Assembly (NCBI GenBank): GCA_037447655.1
Contig: JBBHKE010003163.1
Location: 1 to 33,641 of the forward strand
Reading direction: 5' to 3'
Source of the DNA: Zygnema cylindricum
Taxonomy: Eukaryota; Streptophyta; Zygnematophyceae; Zygnematales; Zygnemataceae
DNA length: 33,641 bases
Shown: in pieces, positions 8,991 to 16,939 of the stretch
How positions within the stretch are numbered: position 1 is the stretch's first letter
Layout of the letters: each line of letters begins with the position of its first letter
Notes under the pieces: model-generated
What the model was told of the DNA's origin: nothing
What the model saw: only the letters and a program-made list of their open reading frames with translations
The model's database searches: none
Translations under genes and position numbers: made by a program

Positions 8991-9841
8991 ATGTGCAACA
9001 GTGAGAACTCCCTCTCTCCCTCTCTATCACCCTCTCTCTCTTTCTGCCGTTATGTTTAATTTTCTTATGCGCCTCATTTTGTGAGAGTGACGTCCGATTC
9101 CTTTCCGCCTTCGGTCATTCTTTCTCATTGGTTTGAGGCGCCTAATTCTCAAAGATGATCTTTCTGGCGCCGAAGCGAAAATTGCGGCGGGGCGTTAGAT
9201 GCATCCGGATTTTACAATTTCTGCATGCGTTTCAATGAGCTAATCGAACGGTGACGATTTCGTCTAACATTGCAGCTGGATGCGGTGACGTGGTGGCGGG
9301 ATATGAACTCCACGAGAACACCCTCCCAGTGGGCGTATGGAGGCGTTTTTTGCGGCCGACGCGGCGGGATGCGCGGAATCATGTACGGCCAATTCGGACC
9401 GCTGCATCGCGTCGATCTAGGAGGACGCCCAAGTGCTGCCCCTCTCAGACGACGCCAAGTGTCAATTTGCCAGCAAGCTCACCGGGTACACGCCGAATGT
9501 TTCAGAAGGAGTGGATCTCTACGTCAGGTGCTCGTAAGCTGCCAGTAGAGTGGTATGAGGTGTCACGTCACACAACCATAGCGCCAGTTCCAGAGTTGGT
9601 GATTTGTGCTATGCGATCCACTGCACTAGTTTTTGTACTTATAGTCAACACATAGGCAATGCTTCCACTGTCAATCCCCAGCTCTAAATTAAGCATTTAG
9701 ATTTTAATTTTAGAGGTAGTGAGGTCATCTGATGAGTGCCACTCATGTATATTTTTATAGTTAGGCGCTTGCCGAGACCGAGGTCAATGTGGGTAACTTG
9801 TCGTACGTTTGCTCGGATGACAAGATATTCTGAATAGTGTT
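8991..9841. other. unique, GC-richer interval; no secure gene
   Basis: Begins with a CT-rich tract (about 9008-9054) of the sort seen in plant 5' UTRs. 9251-9655 and 9270-9548 are open in two frames but neither product is recognised. A third frame gives a natural-looking stretch (DDAKCQFASKLTGYTPNVSE) at about 9450-9510, ending near possible splice donors. These may be exon remnants of a host gene but nothing proves it. Confidence 0.3.
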
Positions 9842-9846
9842 GAGCT
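9842..9846. other. target-site duplication, left copy (GAGCT)
   Basis: GAGCT directly abuts the left end of copia B and is repeated exactly at 14343-14347. Five bases is the usual size for copia integrase. Confidence 0.9.
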
Positions 9847-10135
9847 TGAAATTCTATGGGCTCCATTGCCACACAGAATTCGCAGGTCCAAAGGAAGCTA
9901 ATCTAGATAGTACCGACTCCAAGTTAATATAAACCCAAATGATTGACCCCTTGACAATCAGAACCCCATTACAGCTTCACCCCTGTGAAGTAAGACTCTT
10001 TGTGTGCTCAGTTTCACTACAGAATGCAAAGTTAGAATATGAGTATAGGATAACATTCCCCACTTTGACTTTCCCTTAGAAATGCAGTCACCCAGGCAGG
10101 GAAAAACTCTAACCGACTACACCCCTGTGTAGCTT

Positions 10136-10151
10136 GGACTCCCCTGAGTCC
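10136..10151 (-). promoter_or_regulatory. conserved leader hairpin, copia B 3' LTR
   Basis: Minus strand GGACTC-AGGG-GAGTCC, a perfect 6-bp stem with 4-nt loop, 65 bases downstream of the TATA box, so it would be in the transcribed leader. The same hairpin is present in all five copia LTRs of the window. Confidence 0.7.
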
Positions 10152-10215
10152 GCAGCAACAAGAATCACTGAATTTGGTCAACTGAATTGATAGTTATGGC
10201 TTGCCAAAGTTTGCC

Positions 10216-10222
10216 ATTTATA
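10216..10222 (-). promoter_or_regulatory. TATA box, copia B 3' LTR
   Basis: Minus-strand TATAAAT in TTGTATAAATGGC. The same motif is conserved in the partner LTR at 13405-13411. Confidence 0.6.
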
Positions 10223-10351
10223 CAAGGTGCTCTCTGGGAGAGTCAGCTACCTACCCGAAATATTCTAAGTCCTAAACCCCTCTCTAAACCCTCTAGTACT
10301 GAGGTACGGACCAATCACATTACTGTATAGTACATAAAGGTACAAATGCCG

Positions 10352-10620
10352 GTGTACCTTTTGTACGGACATCGTACGACATGGCTAATAAGTCAACAAA
10401 TGTCTTATCCGGATTCGCTCTTGTATTCTCCAGAATTCCTGCCTCCAAATCTTATCTCTCCACGTGGCGCCAGGTCATGCCGCGTCATAAAAATGTTACC
10501 GTACAAGAAAGTACAAGTGCGGGTGTACCTTTTGTACGAACATCGTACAACATGGCTAAAATGTCAACAAATGTCCTATCCGGATTTGCTCTTATATTCT
10601 CCGGGAATTCCGTAATCCTG
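10352..10620 (-). repeat. 171-bp internal duplication in copia B LTR U3
   Basis: Blocks starting GTGTACCTTTTGTACG at 10352 and 10523 carry the same downstream sequence (ACATGGCTAA, GTCAACAAATGTC, TCCGGATT, CTCC...GAATTCC). The right LTR (near 13540) has the same arrangement with a more diverged second unit. Confidence 0.7.
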
Positions 10621-11155
10621 TACGATGTTGCCACGTGTCATCCGGAGTGGCGGCGTCTACAAACTGCCAAATTTTCCTTTCCGCGATGTCGGCGCTTACC
10701 ACGGCCGTCTGATTTACATCGTAACTTAAACGGACCGTCGAAATAAATGTCCGTACTATTTATTTCGTCCGGTGCTAAAAGTACAACTGTTTCTATGCCC
10801 TGAATACCGTAATCCAGTTAAATGAAATTCCCTATTTGTAACTATATAAATATCTATCAAACCATATATGTCATAGCAGTAGTCCTAGACTAAATGGACA
10901 AAGCTAACGACTACGGGACGGTTGACGGACGGTAGGTACCTGGATCAAATCCTGGGTCCGTCAATTACCTTTTTGGTAAATATACATATATTAGCTATTC
11001 TTGTCTCTCTGGAGAGCTTAGGGAGCCATGGCCAGTTCCCTTTCCAGCCTTCAGTGACTACGACAAGTGTGGGGGCTTGGAGAAGGGAGTCAGGGGCAGA
11101 CTGCCTCTACTATTTTCTATCTAATAAAGACCTAGAAAATACCCAAATATCAACA

Positions 11156-11170
11156 CTCCCATTATTTTCT
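11156..11170 (-). other. polypurine tract of copia B
   Basis: Minus strand GAAAATAATGGGAG directly precedes the TGTTG start of the 3' LTR, the counterpart of AAATAAGGGGAG in copia A and C. Confidence 0.75.
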
Positions 11171-11328
11171 ATTCTACTTCCTTTCAACTATTACAAACAA
11201 AATAAACAAAACACTCCCTCCCCTTTTTCCTTTTTTCTTTTTTTTTCCTTTTATATAACTTAAGAAAAATGCTCTCGTATTTAAAATAATGAATTAGATG
11301 AAATGAAATAATAATTACATCACACATT

Positions 11329-11725
11329 TTATTTAGCATCCCACTTATCATAAATCTGAGCAAAGATTTTATCCACCTCATCACTTTTCCATCCACACAC
11401 AAACCGATTTCCCTCTTGCGATCCAAACAGCCAGCCCCATCTCCAATCTGCAACATACACCCAGATGCTAACCCTTTTACAGGCACACCTCCATGAATAC
11501 CATCACTTCCTGTAGTGATGTCAAACCCATTACCCCAAAAAAATAAACTTTCCTCACACTCTCCCATGGATTTCTTTCCACTCTCACTTTCTAAATTTAT
11601 TCCCAATAAATATTTCTCCTCCCCTAGACCTTTCATAAATATTCCTCTTCTCCCCTTTCCTTTAACACTCCTAGTTTCACTTCTCTCCTTTCCTCGGAAT
11701 CCGTTGAAGTCTCCCTTTCCCACCA
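11329..11725 (-). pseudogene. copia B downstream ORF: RT scrap plus unidentified tail
   Basis: The minus-strand frame from 11723 contains MKGLGEEKYLLGINLE (about 11636-11589), which matches the end of the copia RT domain in copia A (MKDLGEAKYILGIHME). The RT active site and RNase H are missing. What follows (FDITTGSDGIHGG, then in a shifted frame a Trp-rich stretch ending KIFAQIYDKWDAK with TAA at 11329-11331) matches no domain I know. The overlapping frame gives longer but less natural sequence. This could be captured host sequence or rearranged element sequence. Function unknown. Confidence 0.5.
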
Positions 11726-12055
11726 GTTTTCTGATTCCAAATTATCTATAAATTTAACCTCATTAATTTTATCTTTCCCGTTTTCTCTTATGGATCCTAT
11801 ATCTGACTTTCTCATTTCTAAGTCATACAATCTACACTCCTCGACATCCTCAAGTACATCCTCTCTCTTTACTTCCCTTATACCTCCAAAAGCACACTGT
11901 TGCCTTCGTGGAATTTCTGTGTACTTTTCTCTCTTCTCTATTCTACCGATGTAAAGAAGCTCCAAGATTTCTTCATCCTCTTTCTCCTCTTCCCCTTCTT
12001 CCTCTCCATTCACACTCCAACTTCTAAGTTCTTCCAAACGAGGACACTCCTCCAT
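11726..12055 (-). pseudogene. copia B gag C-terminus (zinc knuckle and acidic linker)
   Basis: Minus-strand frame beginning at the knuckle region (GHHMEECPRLEELRSW, near 12060-12020) and then very Glu-rich. The block RRQQCAFGGIRE (near 11905-11870) aligns with RRQKCALGAIRE of copia A, which there lies directly before the protease active site. In B the similarity stops at that point: no DSGAS protease motif follows. This marks the left edge of the internal deletion. It is one frame off from the main gag frame. Confidence 0.65.
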
Positions 12056-13020
12056 ATGGTGACCCGGTTCTCTACAAAAGAAGCAAATCCCTTTTTCAAA
12101 AACTCCCTTTCTTTTCTTCTCCCTCTCTTTCCACCGAAGTTTCGATAAGGTTTACCATTGTCTTTCTTCCTCTCATCACGCTTCCCCTCGTTGTCGCCGT
12201 TCCTCACATCACGCTTCTGCCAGTCACCACCAGTTGTAAATGCAGTCACCCTGTCACTTCCCCTACGAAGTTCCAAAGTGCTTTCCCTCACAAGAATCAT
12301 CCCCATGGTAATGCTCCAAGTCCATGAGGAGACATCCATTCTTTGCATACGGTAAATGATGTCTTCGTACTCATCTGGGAGTTTCATGATTAGTGTATTA
12401 ATCTTTCTCTCCTCAGATTCTACATATCCCTCACTAGAAAGCTCAACATATAATGCGGCAACATCATTGCAAAACTCTATCATGCTACCGCCTTTATAAG
12501 CATAGGCCTCTATTTCTTGTTTTACTAACTGTTGCCTCTGTGTAGTCTCACTCTTATAAATCTGAATTAGTGTTTTCCAAATTTCCGAAGACTTGGTTAG
12601 ATTTAAAAGAGTGATACCTATGGACTTAGACACATATCTAAGTATGAGATGTTTTGCTATAGTGTTTTTATATTCCCAAATTTTTCTGTCATTTTCTTCA
12701 GCTTTTGGTTTAGTTATAACCCCCACAAGTGGAACCATAGCCGAGAGCCTATCTCCCCTCACCATCAGGGTTCTTTTTCCCTTCTCCTCTTTTTCCCCTT
12801 CCACGGCAAGGTTTTTCCCTTCACCTTCCGTTGCATATGAACTCCGGTTGATATTCTGGGCAGCCTCAGATTATTCTCCATAGTAAACTCCTCCAAAGCC
12901 AGGTGGCGGACATCTTACTTGTCCCGAAACAATTCCCCATACGTGCTTCTTGAAAAGCAACCCCTCCATCCTAAACTCTCAATAAGTAAAGTCTGTTCCA
13001 TCGAACATAGGCACCCTAAA
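12010..13020 (-). pseudogene. copia B gag (UBN2-type)
   Basis: Structural protein of copia particles. The best open part is 12804-12010 on the minus strand. It shows the typical copia gag layout: IWEYKNTIAKHLILRY, then EIWKTLIQIY, then the conserved INTLIMKLPDEYEDIIYRMQ, as in copia A and C (NTHIMKLPDEFENIVYRV). Upstream, the N-terminus (PMFDGTDFTY, then EFRMEGLLFKK and VWGIVSGQV near 12985-12900) is readable but contains TGA/TAA stops. A basic region precedes a zinc knuckle that is out of frame by one base near 12060. Broken but the least degraded part of the element. Confidence 0.8.
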
Positions 13021-13021
13021 T

Positions 13022-13035
13022 GGTGGGCCCATAAC
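13022..13035 (-). other. primer-binding site of copia B (half-tRNA type)
   Basis: Minus strand GTTATGGGCCCACC, one base after the LTR end TTTCA. It is the exact complement of GGTGGGCCCATAAC, the anticodon arm of plant initiator-Met tRNA, rather than of the tRNA 3' end. This implies priming by a 5' half of tRNA-iMet, as known for Drosophila copia. Confidence 0.8.
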
Positions 13036-13324
13036 CTGAAATTCTATGGGCTCATTGCCACACAGAATTCGCAGGTCCAAAAGGAAGCTAATCTAGATAG
13101 TGCCGACTCCAACTTGATATAAACCCAAATGATTGACCCTTTGACAATCATAACCCCATTAAAGCTTCCCCCCTGTGATGTAAGAATTTCTGTGTGCTTA
13201 ATTCCACCACAGAATGCAAAGATAGAATATGAGATTTGGACACATTCCCCCACTTTGACTTTTCCTTAGAAATGCAGCCACCCAGGCAGGCAAAACTCTG
13301 ACCGATTACACCTCTGTATAGCTT

Positions 13325-13340
13325 GGACTCCCCTGAGTCC
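13325..13340 (-). promoter_or_regulatory. conserved leader hairpin, copia B 5' LTR
   Basis: Minus strand GGACTCAGGGGAGTCC, identical to the copy in the 3' LTR, about 65 bases downstream of the TATAAAT at 13405-13411. Confidence 0.7.
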
Positions 13341-13404
13341 GTAGCAATAAAAATCACTGAAATTGGTCAACTGAGTTGATAGTTATGGCTGGCCAAAGTT
13401 TGCC

Positions 13405-13411
13405 ATTTATA
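13405..13411 (-). promoter_or_regulatory. TATA box, copia B 5' LTR
   Basis: Minus-strand TATAAAT in TTGTATAAATGGC; would set transcription start about 30 bases downstream, placing the hairpin near the RNA 5' end. Confidence 0.6.
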
Positions 13412-14342
13412 CAAGGTGCTCTCTGGGAGATCCAGCTACCTACCCGAAATATTCTAAGTCCTAAACCCCTCTCTAAACCCTCCAGTACTCAGGTACGGAC
13501 CAATCACATTACTGTATAGTACATAAAGGTACAGATGTCGGTGTACCTTTTGTACGATCATCGTACGACATGGCTAAAAAGTCAACAAATGTCCTAACCG
13601 GATTCGCTCTTATAATCTCCGGAATTCCTGCCTCCAAATCTTATCTCTCCACGTGGCGCCAGGTCATGCCGCGTCATAAAAATGGTACCGTACAAGAAAG
13701 TACAAGTGCCGGAGTACTTTCTGTACGTACATTGTACGATGTCGCCATAGTGCGACATTTGTCACTCCCGGATTTGTTTTCTGCCGTTCCGGAAATTCCG
13801 TAATCCCGTACGATGTTGCCACGTGTCATCCGGAGTGGCGGCGTCTGCAAACTGCCAAATTTTCCTTTCCGCGATGTCGGCGCTAACCACGGCCGTCCGA
13901 TTTACATCGTAATTAAAACGGACCGTCGAAATACATGTCTGTACTATTTATTTCGTCCGGTACTAAAAATACAACTGTGTCTATGCCCTATATACCGTAA
14001 CCCAGTTAAATGGAAAATCCTACCTATAACTATTTAAATATTTATCAAACCCCATACGTACTAGCACTAGTCCTAGGCTAAAGGGACAAAGCTAACGGCT
14101 ACGGGATGTTTGACGGACGACAAGTTCCAAGATCAATTCCTGGGTCGTCGAATACCTTTTTGGTAAACATACCTATTATCTATTCCTGTCTCTCTGGAGA
14201 GCTTAAGCAGCCATGGCTCTAGCTCCCTCTCCAGCCTTCAGTGACTACAACAAGTGTGGGGGCTTGGAGAAGGGAGTCAGAGGCAGACTGCCTCTACCCT
14301 TTTCTATCTAATAAAGACCTAGAAAATACCCAAATATCAACA

Positions 14343-14347
14343 GAGCT
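14343..14347. other. target-site duplication, right copy (GAGCT)
   Basis: Exact repeat of 9842-9846 directly after the CA end of the right LTR. Confidence 0.9.
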
Positions 14348-15875
14348 CACACTTGTTTTTATTGTTGTTTTTCAGATAGAATGTTGGCATAGGATAGTTC
14401 TAAAGGGTGCTAATTTAGACCGGGTTGAGTGAAAGTTTGAGGAGTTTGCAAGAGTTTTTGTACTTTCTCAATGAATCAAATCAAACCAAGTTCCAATTTC
14501 AAAATCTACATTTAGAGTTTTGTTGCCAACAGAAATGTATGATCCATGAATGGAGTTAATGTTCAATAACCTTCATTCTTCTGATATGAAAATCGCAAGC
14601 ACTTGATACGGTACGACATCTGACATATGCCTTCATTATTGCTGTTCAGTTATGACTATCTGAATTTATCTTTTACAGTTCATCTTGCCGGAGTCCCTTC
14701 GCTTTTGACTTTGTTGCCATGGAGGATGTTCCGAACATTTTCAGCTGTTTCTATGCATCAACGCCTATGAAAATGTCATGGACTGATTTCAAATTTGAGT
14801 CAATGTCAGCATTCATTTTGTTTCCTGTTAGTCTTTTGACGTTGAAAGGTCGCACATACCTGAAATTGTTTATTGCTACGCGTCATTTTGGCATAAAATC
14901 ACTCGAAGTCCTTTTCAAATTGCTTGTGTGTGTGCAATGCTCGCCGTGGGGAGAAATCACATTTATGTTAGAATAAGAAAAGAATGTCATTCGTAATAGC
15001 TATGTTTACGACGTAAAGAACAACAACCAAATTAGAATCAGTATATGTTGACCCATAATGACCAATACGTTTTGCATTAGTGACAAACAGGCACCAAGCC
15101 GTAAATTGATACAAGTTAGGACCCTCACCATTGAAATTCCAGAAATTTCTTCCAAGAACAATAAACTAAACGAATCGTCCCCAATCTCGTCACTTAATTC
15201 TCAAGGGACAAATATATTTTTCAACCAGGCTGATAGTCGCAGTGTTGTACATCATCACACACTCGGCATGTACGGACGATAAACACGCACAAATTTGCAC
15301 ACAGCAGTATTACAACCAAGGAAACCTACACCAAAAGTAGGGATTTAATTACATGTTTATATAATGTATATTAAACCATGTGGGTATGTTATGTTTACAT
15401 CATTGTTTGTTGTGCACCAGGCACACCATTGAGATGACTTTGACTTATATCAAATATGAATGTCAGTACTCGAGTGAAAAAATAGGACATTTGTCAGCAC
15501 AAGCCGTAATAATGTAGAACTCTCACGTTTGTATGATATTTGAAAATTGAATGAGTGACGTGCGCTTCTATCTGCATTATTGAAATGTCTACGAATGAGT
15601 CGTTTACCAACATGTGTAAAGTACGTAGGTCCTTCGATTTTGAAAGTAGTGAACAAACTCTTAAGCCCATTTCTTGTTTTGCCACCCGATGTGTAATACT
15701 TTTTGGTGTATGATTTATAATTTTTCAGATTTCCGGATGGTCTTTGTTACTTATGATGTCCGCCAGGTTGTTGGCATAATATATATAAAATCTAGAGTTC
15801 TAGCCTTCTAAATCCCTGAGCTGTTATTTGTGAGTAACAAAACACTAACGTATAAACTCGATAAAAAGCAAAGTC
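14348..15875. other. unique interval without a recognised gene
   Basis: Starts with a pyrimidine-rich run ending TTTTTCAG (about 14373), and has a second one ending TTTTACAG at about 14678, both like plant 3' splice sites. An 85-codon frame (14719-14976) and smaller ones give unrecognised products. AT-rich sequence without clear features follows to the TRIM array. Confidence 0.35.
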
Positions 15876-15912
15876 AATCCGGGATTCGGCATGTCCCACA
15901 CTTGGGAAAATT

Positions 15913-15983
15913 GAGCCGGCCAGGGTTCGAACCTGGGACCTTTCACTTCAGCTGCGAACGCACTACCACTGTGCCACCAGCTC
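15913..15983 (-). ncRNA. tRNA-like Pol III unit in TRIM LTR 1
   Basis: 71 nt fold as a full cloverleaf on the minus strand: acceptor GAGCTGG/CCGGCTC (one G-U), D stem GCAC/GTGC, anticodon stem TTCGC/GTGAA, T stem CCAGG/CCTGG, T loop TTCGAAC, 5-nt variable loop. A box TGGCACAGTGG (15976-15966) and B box GGTTCGAACCC (15933-15923) match Pol III consensus; TTTT (15910-15907) follows two bases after the acceptor stem. The anticodon loop AGCTGAA lacks U33, and no CCA is encoded, so a translating tRNA is unlikely. Confidence 0.8.
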
Positions 15984-16031
15984 GATGTTGAGACTGGCGG
16001 GTCCGTACCCATTTATTACGGGCGGCTCGAG

Positions 16032-16047
16032 TATGGATATTTCCATA
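16032..16047 (-). other. stem-loop in TRIM LTR (one copy per LTR)
   Basis: TATGGA-AATA-TCCATA on the minus strand. An AATAAA lies 15 bases farther downstream (16017-16012) and could act as polyadenylation signal. Copies recur every 286 bp. Confidence 0.5.
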
Positions 16048-16088
16048 TTCTACCCCGTATTGGACCGGCTTCACGTGCCAATCCAACA

Positions 16089-16145
16089 CCCCCCCTCACG
16101 GGAAAGCCGGTCAAACCATCCGCAATCCCGCTGGCTTTGATACCA
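16089..16145 (-). other. TRIM internal segment 1: PBS (16133-16145) and PPT (16089-16099)
   Basis: The primer-binding site TGGTATCAAAGCC directly follows the TAACA end of LTR 2, and the polypurine tract GTGAGGGGGGG directly precedes the TGTTGG start of LTR 1. Only about 33 bp separate them, among the shortest internal regions possible for an LTR element. Confidence 0.88.
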
Positions 16146-16374
16146 TGTTAGATTTCCTAGAAATCCGGGATTCGGCATGTCCCACACTTGGGAAAATTGA
16201 GCCGGCCAGGGTTCGAACCTGGGACCTTTCACTTCAGCTGCGAACGCACTACCACTGTGCCACCAGCTCGATGTTGAGACTGGCGGGTCCGTACCCATTT
16301 ATTACGGGCGGCTCGAGTATGGATATTTCCATATTCTACCCCGTATTGGACCGGCTTCACGTGCCAATCCAACA
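16146..16374 (-). repeat. TRIM LTR 2 (complete, 229 bp)
   Basis: TGTTGGATTGG...GAAATCTAACA on the minus strand, flanked on both sides by internal segments. Identical to LTR 3 as far as I can read. Confidence 0.9.
16199..16269 (-). ncRNA. tRNA-like Pol III unit in TRIM LTR 2
   Basis: Identical to the unit at 15913-15983: full cloverleaf, A and B boxes, TTTT terminator two bases downstream, anticodon loop without U33. Confidence 0.8.
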
Positions 16375-16431
16375 CCCCCCCTCACGGGAAAGCCGGTCAA
16401 ACCATCCGCAATCCCGCTGGCTTTGATACCA
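16375..16431 (-). other. TRIM internal segment 2: PBS (16419-16431) and PPT (16375-16385)
   Basis: Same 57-bp segment as internal 1. Confidence 0.88.
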
Positions 16432-16660
16432 TGTTAGATTTCCTAGAAATCCGGGATTCGGCATGTCCCACACTTGGGAAAATTGAGCCGGCCAGGGTTC
16501 GAACCTGGGACCTTTCACTTCAGCTGCGAACGCACTACCACTGTGCCACCAGCTCGATGTTGAGACTGGCGGGTCCGTACCCATTTATTACGGGCGGCTC
16601 GAGTATGGATATTTCCATATTCTACCCCGTATTGGACCGGCTTCACGTGCCAATCCAACA
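16432..16660 (-). repeat. TRIM LTR 3 (complete, 229 bp)
   Basis: Second complete LTR of the array, with internal segments on both sides. Confidence 0.9.
16485..16555 (-). ncRNA. tRNA-like Pol III unit in TRIM LTR 3
   Basis: Third identical copy of the 71-nt cloverleaf with intact A box, B box and TTTT. Confidence 0.8.
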
Positions 16661-16717
16661 CCCCCCCTCACGGGAAAGCCGGTCAAACCATCCGCAATCC
16701 CGCTGGCTTTGATACCA
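16661..16717 (-). other. TRIM internal segment 3: PBS (16705-16717) and PPT (16661-16671)
   Basis: Same 57-bp segment as internals 1 and 2. Confidence 0.88.
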
Positions 16718-16780
16718 TGTTAGATTTCCTAGAAATCCGGGATTCGGCATGTCCCACACTTGGGAAAATTGAGCCGGCCA
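16718..16780 (-). repeat. TRIM LTR 4, truncated inside the tRNA-like T arm
   Basis: Only the 3'-terminal 63 bp of the LTR remain. It breaks off at GAGCCGGCCA, where copia integrase sequence begins with a 2-3 base overlap (CCA). Confidence 0.9.
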
Positions 16781-16911
16781 AGCTTTATATTCTTTGAAGT
16801 AAGTTGATGCTTCAGACTTATTTTTCAGAAAGTAGACTCTAGAGTATCTAGACCAATCATCAGTTATTGTCATCATAAATCTTTTTCCTCCAACCGAAGG
16901 TACTTTTGCAG
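16778..16911 (-). pseudogene. inverted copia integrase fragment
   Basis: Minus strand encodes FMMTITDDWSRYSRVYFLKN and TYFKEYKAW, the segment between the first and second catalytic Asp of the copia integrase. It aligns with copia C 25788-25922 and in inverted orientation with copia A 18645-18768. It joins copia A in TTTTGCAGG, a sequence shared by integrase (TTTTGCAGGTCC) and by the LTR/primer-site border (TTGCAGGTTATGG), so the join has microhomology. Confidence 0.85.
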
Positions 16912-16925
16912 GTTATGGGCCCACC
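16912..16925 (+). other. primer-binding site of copia A (half-tRNA type)
   Basis: GTTATGGGCCCACC, identical to copia B and complementary to the anticodon arm of plant initiator-Met tRNA. Confidence 0.8.
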
Positions 16926-16939
16926 CTCTAGGGTGCCAC

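Larger units (their letters stand above)
9847..11155 (-). repeat. copia B 3' LTR
   Basis: Minus-strand sequence starts TGTTGATATTTGGG and ends GAATTTCA. U3 holds an internal 171-bp duplication, G-box-like CACGTGG, CCAAT-type and GTAC palindromes. A TATAAAT lies at 10222-10216 and a perfect hairpin (GGACTCAGGGGAGTCC) at 10151-10136, the same layout as the 5' LTR. Confidence 0.92.
9847..14342 (-). mobile_element. copia B: complete non-autonomous copia-type retrotransposon
   Basis: A 4496-bp element bounded by two LTRs of about 1.31 kb, each TG...CA, with a perfect 5-bp target duplication. On the minus strand the order is 5' LTR (13037-14342), half-tRNA primer-binding site, gag, a short RT remnant, an unidentified tail, polypurine tract, 3' LTR (9847-11155). 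The internal region is only 1881 bp: protease, integrase and almost all RT/RNase H are absent, so mobilisation would need proteins in trans. The LTRs differ by scattered substitutions and indels, so the insertion is not recent. Confidence 0.93.
13037..14342 (-). repeat. copia B 5' LTR
   Basis: 1306 bp, TG...CA, partner of 9847-11155. TATA at 13405-13411 and hairpin at 13325-13340 are conserved. The primer-binding site lies just inside its left edge. Confidence 0.92.
15876..16088 (-). repeat. TRIM LTR 1, lacking about 16 bp of its 3' end
   Basis: Matches the full LTR from AATCCGGG onward. The terminal GATTTCTAGG...TAACA part is replaced by unrelated sequence, so this outer copy is truncated at 15876. 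Confidence 0.9.
15876..16780 (-). mobile_element. tandem TRIM-like retrotransposon array with tRNA-like genes in its LTRs
   Basis: Period 286 bp. On the minus strand each unit is a 229-bp LTR (TGTTGG...TCTAACA) followed at once by TGGTATCAAAGCC, a one-mismatch match to the plant initiator-Met primer-binding site (TGGTATCAGAGCC). The internal segment is only 57 bp and ends in the polypurine tract GTGAGGGGGGG directly before the next TGTTGG. There are two complete LTRs (16146-16374, 16432-16660), a nearly complete one (15876-16088) and a stump (16718-16780), with three internal segments. The units appear identical. There is no coding capacity, so this is a TRIM/SMART-type element that depends on other elements. 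Both outer ends are truncated; no target duplication is visible. Confidence 0.9.

Noticed and set aside
9729-9790. CTGATGAG, the first core box of a hammerhead ribozyme (possible retrozyme)
   Set aside because: A short stem GAGTG/CACTC follows, but the required GAAA box and a stem III partner are missing.
11330-11480. Copia B tail read as RNase H because of GDGA and WIKSLL
   Set aside because: The catalytic blocks (SDSSYGD, EAEYM, CDNQA) are absent and another frame over the same bases reads more naturally.
14719-14976. 85-codon frame that could be a small gene
   Set aside because: No recognisable motif and no promoter context; could be chance or an exon fragment.
15913-15983. Annotation as a functional tRNA gene
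   Set aside because: The anticodon loop lacks U33, and all copies lie inside LTRs of a mobile element; kept as tRNA-like ncRNA.
16145-16712. Two identical 93-codon plus-strand frames in the array
   Set aside because: They run antisense through the TRIM LTR and the tRNA-like unit and exist only because the units are identical.
15876-16780. Regularly spaced repeats suggesting a CRISPR-like array
   Set aside because: The 286-bp period is a whole LTR-internal unit with PBS and PPT; there are no variable spacers.
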